Positions 58,011 to 64,000 of a DNA stretch of 64,000 nucleotides are shown here, in pieces. The stretch spans positions 186,001 to 250,000 of the forward strand of contig NZ_JACVOM010000004.1 of NCBI RefSeq assembly GCF_018882445.1, read 5' to 3'. This DNA is from Polynucleobacter sp. 15G-AUS-farblos. Its GTDB lineage: Bacteria; Pseudomonadota; Gammaproteobacteria; Burkholderiales; Burkholderiaceae. Positions within the stretch are counted from its first letter, which is position 1. Each line of letters begins with the position of its first letter. The translations under genes and the position numbers were made by a program. The notes under the pieces were generated by a model. It worked only from the letters and a program-made list of their open reading frames with translations. It did no database searches and was not told where the DNA came from.

Positions 58011-59684
58011 TCATTGCGACTCAGAAATCTTTTTGAGTCGCTCCATAAAACGTTGTGGCGGCATAAAGCCAATTACCCGTTGATCTTTCTGCTCTTGTGA
58101 ATCTAAGTTAAAGATCAAGATACCAGGTGGCCCAAATAATCCAAAGCGCTTTAATAATGCCTGATTATCGGCGCTATTTTTAGTCACATCTGCTTGTATT
58201 AATACAAATTGCTTTAATTGTTTACTTACCTCAGGATTTGCAAAAGTACTGACTTCCATTTCTTTGCAACTGATACACCAGTCCGCATAAAAATCTAAGA
58301 GTACTAATTTTTTCTCTTCCTTGGCCTTTATTAATTGTGCATCTAGCTGTGCAGGTGACTGAATCACGATAAAACTAAGATCGCCTACCTGATGCACGCC
58401 CTGCCCGTTGGCTGCTTTTGTAGAACTTACGCCCTCATTTTTTTGTAGCAGGGGAGACGCAATCCAAGCTGCCGTTGCCACCAGCAAAACACCCAGGGTC
58501 CGTTGTAACCAAACCATCCAGATGCCAGTTGAGGGAATCAAAATGCGGGCCTCCACTGCAATTAATAACAATGGCAAGCCCATACCCAGCGCCATCACGA
58601 AAAGTAAACCGGCGCCCAAGCTCATTGAACCAGTTTGGGCAATAAACGCTAAAACCCCAGCCAATGGGGCAGTAATACAGGGGCTGGCTACCAAAGTAGA
58701 GATACCCCCTAAGGCAAATGCTCCAAACAGGTTTCCGCCCTGATGGCGCCCCGCTAGGCGATCAACATGCTGGTGCCATGATTGAGGCAATCTAAGGTCA
58801 TACAAGCCGAATAAGCTGCCTGAGAGGGCTATTAGCAATAATGCAAAGGCAGCAAGAGCAAATGGGCTTTGTAGGGCTCTTTGAACACTGCCTCCAAGGG
58901 CTGCCATGAGCACGCCGGCCAAGGCATAGACCAAGGCCATACCCAAGACATATGCAAGGGCTAAAACACTAGCTCGCCCCTTAGAAACAGCTTTACCGCC
59001 TTGGGCACCAAAGATGACGCTCGATAAGATCGGAAGCATAGGCAATACGCAAGGCGTAAAGGCCAAAGCAAGACCCAAAATAAAGAAGGCTAAAAATAAA
59101 TAGGTGGTAGAAGTGTTTTCTAAAAAGCGGCTGATGGCATTGACATCATCGCGCTCACGCCATAAATCAGTCAGACTAAATTCTGCTTGCTTAGATATTG
59201 CAGGAGATCCCTCCAATACCTCTGGTATAGGTGCTGCTTTTACACCAGGGCCAGTTAATAAAAATGGCAAGGTCATTGGCGGATAACAAATACCTGCTTC
59301 TGCACAACCCTGCAAAGTGACCTCTATATGCATTGGGCTACCGGCCTGAGGCTTAACCCCAAGAAGCACCATAAAAGGGGCTTTATAAACCTGCAGTTTC
59401 TTCTGAAAAGTTTCATCAAATTTCTCAATGCCCAATGGCAATGAAGGCTTGATACTACCTAACTTCCCGGCTTCGCTTCCCGCCTGAAATTTAAGAGACT
59501 CTTGATATATGTAGTAACCCTTTGCCGGCTGAAATTCGATTTCAATTTCATTAGAATTTTCAAGCCAAGTCGCCTCTACTCGAAACGCTTTTTCTGGCGG
59601 AAGAAAATCAGGCGCCGCAAATACTGACACCGATAACAGTGCCAGCACCAGCAAAATCTTTTTCAGAAATGATTGCATTCTCAT
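58011..59684 (-). CDS. dsbD: Thiol:disulfide interchange protein DsbD
   Basis: Moves electrons from cytoplasmic thioredoxin to the periplasm. All three Cys pairs are visible in 557 residues: N-terminal domain Cys127/Cys133 (GCAEAGICYPP), membrane domain Cys212/Cys336 (AFTPCVLPMLP and ASPCITAPLAG), C-terminal thioredoxin-like domain Cys470/Cys473 (FYADWCISCKEME). Signal peptide 1-23. The ATG overlaps the cutA stop (ATGA). Confidence 0.97.
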   Translation of the reverse strand: MRMQSFLKKILLVLALLSVSVFAAPDFLPPEKAFRVEATWLENSNEIEIEFQPAKGYYIYQESLKFQAGSEAGKLGSIKPSLPLGIEKFDETFQKKLQVYKAPFMVLLGVKPQAGSPMHIEVTLQGCAEAGICYPPMTLPFLLTGPGVKAAPIPEVLEGSPAISKQAEFSLTDLWRERDDVNAISRFLENTSTTYLFLAFFILGLALAFTPCVLPMLPILSSVIFGAQGGKAVSKGRASVLALAYVLGMALVYALAGVLMAALGGSVQRALQSPFALAAFALLLIALSGSLFGLYDLRLPQSWHQHVDRLAGRHQGGNLFGAFALGGISTLVASPCITAPLAGVLAFIAQTGSMSLGAGLLFVMALGMGLPLLLIAVEARILIPSTGIWMVWLQRTLGVLLVATAAWIASPLLQKNEGVSSTKAANGQGVHQVGDLSFIVIQSPAQLDAQLIKAKEEKKLVLLDFYADWCISCKEMEVSTFANPEVSKQLKQFVLIQADVTKNSADNQALLKRFGLFGPPGILIFNLDSQEQKDQRVIGFMPPQRFMERLKKISESQ

Positions 59685-60043
59685 GACTTCGAATTTACCT
59701 CAGACTCCACCCACTTGCCGTATTGCTTTTCATATTGCTCTGGAGAAAAAGCTAAAATTTCCGGTAAGGCATAAGGATGAGCACTTTGAAGAAATGCAGA
59801 AATCTCTGGCCACTGCGAATCTGTTGTCTTTGCCGATAACAAGACCTCTTGCTCTTCGCAAATCTTTCCTTCCCAGCGATAAATCGATTGAATGCCGCCC
59901 ATAAGCTGCACACAAGCTGCTAAATTCTTCTCCACTAAGGCTCGAGCCAAGGCTTGAGCGGTCTCGACATTCGGAAAACTGGTCACCACCACCAAAAGCT
60001 TGCTGGGATTGATGGTAGTGGTAACCGAGTGGTTTTGAGACAT
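59681..60043 (-). CDS. cutA: Divalent cation tolerance protein CutA
   Basis: A 120-residue trimeric CutA1 protein with VVVTSFPNVETAQALARALVEKNLAACVQLMGGIQSIYRWEGKICEEQEVLLSAKTT and HPYALPEILAF. The Cys in ACVQ and the YRWEGK are conserved. Linked to copper tolerance in Escherichia coli, exact role unclear. Coupled to dsbD as in many proteobacteria. Confidence 0.95.
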   Translation of the reverse strand: MSQNHSVTTTINPSKLLVVVTSFPNVETAQALARALVEKNLAACVQLMGGIQSIYRWEGKICEEQEVLLSAKTTDSQWPEISAFLQSAHPYALPEILAFSPEQYEKQYGKWVESEVNSKS

Positions 60044-60068
60044 TCTGTATTTATAACCTGATAAATGA

Positions 60069-60096
60069 AAAAAGCCAGACCGAAGCCTGGCTTTTT
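60069..60096 (-). terminator. Terminator of the alpha ribosomal operon
   Basis: Arms AAAGCCAG (60071-60078) and CTGGCTTT (60087-60094), 8-nt loop. On the minus strand it is followed by TTTTTTCATTT. It lies 16 bp after the rplQ stop and before cutA. Confidence 0.88.
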
Positions 60097-60111
60097 AAAT
60101 TGCTAAGAGAT

Positions 60112-60507
60112 TTAAGCCTCTTCAGCTACAGCTGCTGTTTCTTCAACTTCTGGACGATCAAGCAACTCTACCAAGGCCATTGGCGCGTTATCGCCATGAC
60201 GGAAGCCAAACTTCAAAATACGAAGGTAGCCACCTGGACGAGTTGCATAACGTGGGCCCAGCTCTGTAAAGAGTTTGGTCACGATATCACGATCACGAGT
60301 GCGATTGAATGCCAAGCGACGGTTTGCTAAGTTATCTTTTTTACCCAGGGTAATCAAAGGCTCAACAACCATGCGCAATTCTTTAGCTTTTGGCAAAGTG
60401 GTTTTAATCACTTCGTGCTCCAAAAGAGAATTGGACATGTTGCGCAGCATCGCCAAGCGATGTGAAGATGTTCTATTTAGTTTGCGTAAGCCGTTTCCGT
60501 GACGCAT
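60112..60507 (-). CDS. rplQ: 50S ribosomal protein L17
   Basis: 131 residues, beginning [45 protein letters not shown] in frame with the family N-terminus; [23 protein letters not shown] follows. The Ala/Glu-rich tail ([10 protein letters not shown]) is common in Burkholderiales. Last gene of the alpha operon, 16 bp after rpoA. Confidence 0.98.
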   Translation of the reverse strand: MRHGNGLRKLNRTSSHRLAMLRNMSNSLLEHEVIKTTLPKAKELRMVVEPLITLGKKDNLANRRLAFNRTRDRDIVTKLFTELGPRYATRPGGYLRILKFGFRHGDNAPMALVELLDRPEVEETAAVAEEA

Positions 60508-60523
60508 GATGCTTCCTTTCTAA

Positions 60524-61504
60524 TTATTTCTCGAGGTTAGCTGGAGGCCAGCTTTCGAGTTTCATGCCAAGACTCAAGCCACGAGCAGCCAATACATCTT
60601 TGATTTCATTCAAAGACTTACGACCCAAATTAGGCGTCTTCAACAATTCATTCTCTGTACGTTGAATCAAGTCACCAATGTAGTAAATGTTCTCAGCCTT
60701 CAAGCAGTTTGCAGAGCGAACTGTGAGCTCGAGATCATCAACCGGACGCATCAACATTGGATCAACCATTGAAGAGCGGCTTGGTGCAAGATCGCCAGAA
60801 ACTTCGCTGCTTTCGAGGGCTGCGAATACTACTAACTGGTCAACCAAGATGCTAGCTGCTTGACGAATCGCCTCTTCAGGAGACAACACACCATTCGTTT
60901 CAATCGTCATTACCAAACGATCTAAGTCGGTACGTTGCTCAACACGAGCAGACTCAACTGCATAGCTAACACGGCTTACTGGACTGAATGAGGCATCCAA
61001 TACGATGCGGCCAATGATCTTGGTCGTTTCGTCGTTGTATTGACGAACGTTACCTGGAACATAGCCACGTCCTTTTTCAACCTTGATCTGCATATCTAAC
61101 TTGCCACCAGCAGACAAGTGAGCGATCACGTGATCAGGGTTAATGATTTCTACATCATGTGGCAAATCGATATCTTTTGCTGTAACAACACCAGGGCCTT
61201 CTTTACGCAAATTGATAGTGACTTCATCACGTGACTGCAACTTAAATACGATACCTTTGAGATTCAACAAGAGGTTAACTACGTCCTCTTGAACTCCATC
61301 CAATGTGGAGTACTCATGAACTACACCTGCAATTGCTACTTCAGTTGGCGCATAACCAACCATCGAGGACAAAAGTACACGACGTAATGCGTTTCCGAGT
61401 GTGTGGCCATAGCCACGCTCGAACGGCTCCATAACAACCTTAGCTTGGTTGGCGGTAAGCGCTTCAACAGAAATAATCTTTGGCTTGAGCAAATTTGTTT
61501 GCAT
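60524..61504 (-). CDS. rpoA: RNA polymerase alpha subunit
   Basis: 326 residues. The N-terminal assembly domain has [29 protein letters not shown]; the C-terminal domain (about 245-310) has [52 protein letters not shown], the DNA- and activator-binding alphaCTD. 23 bp after rpsD. Confidence 0.98.
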   Translation of the reverse strand: MQTNLLKPKIISVEALTANQAKVVMEPFERGYGHTLGNALRRVLLSSMVGYAPTEVAIAGVVHEYSTLDGVQEDVVNLLLNLKGIVFKLQSRDEVTINLRKEGPGVVTAKDIDLPHDVEIINPDHVIAHLSAGGKLDMQIKVEKGRGYVPGNVRQYNDETTKIIGRIVLDASFSPVSRVSYAVESARVEQRTDLDRLVMTIETNGVLSPEEAIRQAASILVDQLVVFAALESSEVSGDLAPSRSSMVDPMLMRPVDDLELTVRSANCLKAENIYYIGDLIQRTENELLKTPNLGRKSLNEIKDVLAARGLSLGMKLESWPPANLEK

Positions 61505-61527
61505 ATTTTTTCCTTGAGAGTGCCTAA

Positions 61528-62151
61528 TTAGCGTGAATACAATTCGACGATCAAACTTTCATTAATTTCACCGCTAATATCTTCGCGGTCAGGCACTTGC
61601 TTAAATGTTCCTTCAAGCTTAGCTGCGTCAACTGAAACCCAAGTAACAGCTGCCATTTGCCCAACCAAGTTAAGTGATTCGGTAATACGGGCTTGCTTTT
61701 TCGCTTTTTCACGAATCGCAACAACGTCACCAGGCTTAACCTGAATAGATGGAATATTAACTGGGCTACCATTGAGCAAAATTGCGCAATGAGAAACCAG
61801 CTGACGTGCTTCAGCGCGTGTTGAACCAAAGCCCATGCGATAAACCACGTTGTCGAGACGTGACTCAAGCAACTGGAGCAATGTTTCACCGGTATTGCCC
61901 TTACGACGCTCAGCTTCTGCGAAGTAACGACGGAATTGACGCTCTAAAACGCCATAGATACGCTTAACCTTTTGCTTTTCACGCAATTGATTACCGTAAT
62001 CAGATGTTCTTGAGCCAGATGTACGACCATGTTGACCAGGCTTAGTATCTAACTTGCACTTGTCTGACAGGGCGCGACGTGCGCTCTTTAAAAATAAGTC
62101 GGTACCTTCCCGACGTGCTAATTTGGCCTTAGGCCCTAAGTAACGTGCCAC
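61528..62151 (-). CDS. rpsD: 30S ribosomal protein S4
   Basis: 207 residues beginning [20 protein letters not shown], which requires the GTG at 62151; GGAAAG lies just upstream. The S4 RNA-binding domain spans about 97-160 ([31 protein letters not shown]). In Escherichia coli S4 is the autogenous translational repressor of the alpha operon. A hairpin lies in the 116-bp gap before it. Confidence 0.98.
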   Translation of the reverse strand: MARYLGPKAKLARREGTDLFLKSARRALSDKCKLDTKPGQHGRTSGSRTSDYGNQLREKQKVKRIYGVLERQFRRYFAEAERRKGNTGETLLQLLESRLDNVVYRMGFGSTRAEARQLVSHCAILLNGSPVNIPSIQVKPGDVVAIREKAKKQARITESLNLVGQMAAVTWVSVDAAKLEGTFKQVPDREDISGEINESLIVELYSR

Positions 62152-62193
62152 GATGCTTTCCTTTCTTTGCCGCAGTCTTACGACCGGCGGTGA

Positions 62194-62217
62194 GTTCACC
62201 CTTTAAATCAGGTGAAC
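62194..62217 (-). promoter_or_regulatory. Stem-loop in the rpsK-rpsD leader
   Basis: GTTCACC (62194-62200) and GGTGAAC (62211-62217) form a perfect 7-bp stem with a 10-nt loop, 43 bp upstream of the rpsD GTG. No T-run follows on the minus strand, so it is not a terminator. A role in S4 autoregulation or RNA processing is conjecture. Confidence 0.4.
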
Positions 62218-62267
62218 AGTGGGCTTTAATAAAAAACTACTAAAACTTGTAATACCTACTTCCTAGC

Positions 62268-62675
62268 TTAGATACGACGACGCTTAGGAGGACGGCAACC
62301 ATTGTGTGGAACTGGAGTAACGTCTTGAATCTCAGTGATCTTGATGCCCAATGAATTCAATGCACGTACAGCGGACTCACGACCTGGGCCTGGGCCTTTG
62401 ATCTGAACTTCCAAGTTCTTGATACCGCATTCAACGGCAGCTTTACCAGCAACTTCTGCAGCTACCTGAGCAGCAAAAGGTGTTGATTTGCGTGAACCTT
62501 TGAAACCCTGGCCGCCAGAAGTTGCCCATGAAAGCGCATTTCCTTGACGATCAGTGATCGTAATAATGGTGTTGTTAAAAGAAGCGTGAACGTGTGCAAT
62601 ACCGTCAGCAACGTTCTTCTTAACCTTCTTACGTGCGCGCTGTGAAGCGGCAGAAGCGGATTGTTGTTTTGCCAT
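62268..62675 (-). CDS. rpsK: 30S ribosomal protein S11
   Basis: 135 residues with [50 protein letters not shown] and the tail [18 protein letters not shown], the strongly conserved C-terminus of S11. 18 bp after rpsM. Followed by an unusually long 116-bp gap before rpsD. Confidence 0.98.
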   Translation of the reverse strand: MAKQQSASAASQRARKKVKKNVADGIAHVHASFNNTIITITDRQGNALSWATSGGQGFKGSRKSTPFAAQVAAEVAGKAAVECGIKNLEVQIKGPGPGRESAVRALNSLGIKITEIQDVTPVPHNGCRPPKRRRI

Positions 62676-62693
62676 GTCAATAAACTTTCTTGA

Positions 62694-63059
62694 TTATTTC
62701 TTGAGTTGCACACCAGACTTACGTGGGCCCTTGCGGGTGCGCGCGTTAGTCTTGGTACGTTGACCACGTACAGGCAAGCCCTTACGATGACGTACGCCAC
62801 GGTAGCAACCTAAGTCCATCAAACGCTTGATGCTCATAGTTACTTCACGACGAAGGTCACCTTCGGTGATGAACTTACCTACTTCATCACGCAACTTTTC
62901 CAAGTCAGCGTCAGTAAGATCTTTTACTTTTTTGTCGATAGCAACACCTGTGGTTTTGCAAATTTTGTTAGCACGAGTTGTGCCAATGCCAAAAATCGCT
63001 GTCAAACCGATGACAGTGTGTTGATGATTTGGGATATTTACCCCAGCGATACGTGCCAT
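62694..63059 (-). CDS. rpsM: 30S ribosomal protein S13
   Basis: 121 residues, [34 protein letters not shown], then [36 protein letters not shown], both typical of S13 at the subunit interface. 24 bp after rpmJ. Confidence 0.98.
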   Translation of the reverse strand: MARIAGVNIPNHQHTVIGLTAIFGIGTTRANKICKTTGVAIDKKVKDLTDADLEKLRDEVGKFITEGDLRREVTMSIKRLMDLGCYRGVRHRKGLPVRGQRTKTNARTRKGPRKSGVQLKK

Positions 63060-63083
63060 GAGATTTCCTCTTAATTAACCAGA

Positions 63084-63200
63084 TCAGCCTTGACGCTGCT
63101 TATGACGTGCATCTGAAGAACAGATCACACGCACAACACGTTTGCGCTTAATGATCTTGCAATTTCTGCAAATACACTTAACGGATGCTAAAACTTTCAT
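63084..63200 (-). CDS. rpmJ: 50S ribosomal protein L36
   Basis: A 38-residue protein read on the minus strand: [20 protein letters not shown] at the start and ending DARHKQRQG. The Cys/His zinc-ribbon ligands (Cys9, Cys11/Cys14 and Cys27/His33) are of the zinc-binding C+ type. Good Shine-Dalgarno (AGAGGTGAG) precedes the ATG. It lies between infA and rpsM as expected. Confidence 0.96.
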   Translation of the reverse strand: MKVLASVKCICRNCKIIKRKRVVRVICSSDARHKQRQG

Positions 63201-63234
63201 AACTCACCTCTTAAAAATAGGTACTACTTAATCT

Positions 63235-63453
63235 TTACTTCGCGCGGAAAATAATTCTGGCTCTTGTCAGGTCGTAAGGAGTCATCTCCACCGTTACCTT
63301 GTCTCCCGGCAAGATTCGGATGTAATGCATCCGCATCTTTCCAGAAATATGGCCAAGAACTACATGTCCGTTTTCCAGCTTCACGCGAAACATCGCGTTC
63401 GGCAAATTCTCTACAACTTCTCCCGCCATCTGAATTACATCGTCTTTAGACAT
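63235..63453 (-). CDS. infA: Translation initiation factor IF-1
   Basis: 72 residues, the standard length, of the S1/OB fold: [68 protein letters not shown]. Between secY (4 bp) and rpmJ, as in other Betaproteobacteria. Confidence 0.98.
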   Translation of the reverse strand: MSKDDVIQMAGEVVENLPNAMFRVKLENGHVVLGHISGKMRMHYIRILPGDKVTVEMTPYDLTRARIIFRAK

Positions 63454-63457
63454 TCAG

Positions 63458-64000
63458 TTAAGCGCCCATCTTAAAGTTAGCTTTTTTCATCAAAGAGCCG
63501 TATTGCTGCTGCATGACAAATGACTGAACTTGAGCCATGAAATCCATTGCAACAACAACAATAATCAACAATGAAGTACCGCCGAAATAAAACGGCACGT
63601 TGTACTTCAAGACTAAAAATTCTGGTAACAAGCAAACCAAAACCATATAAATAGAACCTGCCAAGGTCAAACGCACCAAGATCTTATCGATGTAACGTGC
63701 TGTTTGATCTCCAGGACGAATACCAGGAACAAAAGCGCCGCTCTTCTTTAAGTTATCTGCAGTCTCACGGCTATTAAATACCAATGCGGTATAGAAGAAA
63801 CAGAAGAAAATGATCGCTGCAGCATACAAAATGGTGTACACAGGCTGACCTGGGGCTAAAGTGGCAGCCAAGTCTTTAATAAATTTGCTGAACATATTGG
63901 TCGGCTCACCTGAAGTAAACCAGCCAGCAATCGTTGCAGGGAACAAAATAATTGAAGAAGCAAAGATTGGAGGAATTACGCCTGCCATGTTTAACTTCAA
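63458..64000 (-). CDS. secY: Protein translocase subunit SecY, C-terminal part (runs off the window)
   Basis: 180 residues of the C-terminal half are visible; the 5' part lies beyond 64000 on the minus strand. Helices with [20 protein letters not shown] (TM7 region), [51 protein letters not shown] and [39 protein letters not shown] are diagnostic of SecY. It precedes infA in the spc-alpha operon order. Confidence 0.97.
   Translation of the reverse strand: MKLNMAGVIPPIFASSIILFPATIAGWFTSGEPTNMFSKFIKDLAATLAPGQPVYTILYAAAIIFFCFFYTALVFNSRETADNLKKSGAFVPGIRPGDQTARYIDKILVRLTLAGSIYMVLVCLLPEFLVLKYNVPFYFGGTSLLIIVVVAMDFMAQVQSFVMQQQYGSLMKKANFKMGA

Noticed and set aside
62152..62190. Lys-rich reading of the DNA before rpsD ([12 protein letters not shown] in another frame)
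   Set aside because: It resembles a ribosomal protein tail but has no start codon, no ribosome binding site and no stop-bounded gene of its own.

Overview
The window looks like chromosome of a small-genome betaproteobacterium of the family Burkholderiaceae, most probably Polynucleobacter. The grounds are moderate GC (about 45 percent by eye), very tight gene packing (no gap above 300 bp), and gene orders typical of Burkholderiales: petABC-sspAB, hisBHAFIE-HIT-tatABC, gltBD-mlaFEDACB-ABC-ibaG-murA-hisGD, cyaY/lptM-lysA and secY-infA-rpmJ-rpsMKD-rpoA-rplQ. Species cannot be fixed without an rRNA gene or a search.

Layout. 1-5.7 kb: end of an M61 peptidase, ung, a small membrane protein, then hemA-prfA-prmC-grxD on the plus strand. 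5.7-10.2 kb: rmuC, a phasin, and a transporter plus secreted amidohydrolase pair of unknown substrate. 10.2-14.3 kb (minus): petABC (cytochrome bc1), sspAB and a tRNA-Thr closed by a perfect hairpin. 14.4-16.1 kb: mscL and a DegS-like protease. 16.1-24.7 kb: an accessory-looking block with a glutamate-type ABC importer, a TPR/GT41 O-GlcNAc-transferase-like protein, a tiny lipoprotein, a major porin and a Sel1-repeat protein. 24.6-33.4 kb: tatCBA, HIT, and the histidine genes, in which hisC alone is inverted. 33.4-46.8 kb (minus): murA, ibaG, an ABC-2 exporter, the complete Mla lipid transport set, and gltD/gltB.

46.8-53.9 kb: a RAYT (REP-associated tyrosine transposase) gene with a perfect 14-bp inverted repeat in the gltB leader, then mrcA, a stripped-down pilus/competence pair (a PilP-like membrane protein and a short HofQ-like secretin) where pilMNOPQ normally sits, then aroK-aroB and cyaY. 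53.9-60.1 kb: lptM-lysA, cytochrome c4, engB-hemB, dsbD-cutA. 60.1-64 kb: the alpha ribosomal operon with rpmJ, infA and the end of secY.

Most of the window is housekeeping: heme (hemA, hemB), histidine, shikimate and lysine synthesis, nitrogen assimilation, respiration (bc1, c4), envelope maintenance (Mla, MurA, PBP1a, LptM, Tat, DsbD) and translation. No CRISPR array, prophage, toxin-antitoxin or classical defence system was seen. The parts most worth following are the RAYT/hairpin in front of gltB, the reduced secretin locus, the inverted hisC, the 8.5-kb block splitting tatC from the protease gene, and the leader ORF ahead of the transporter/amidohydrolase pair.
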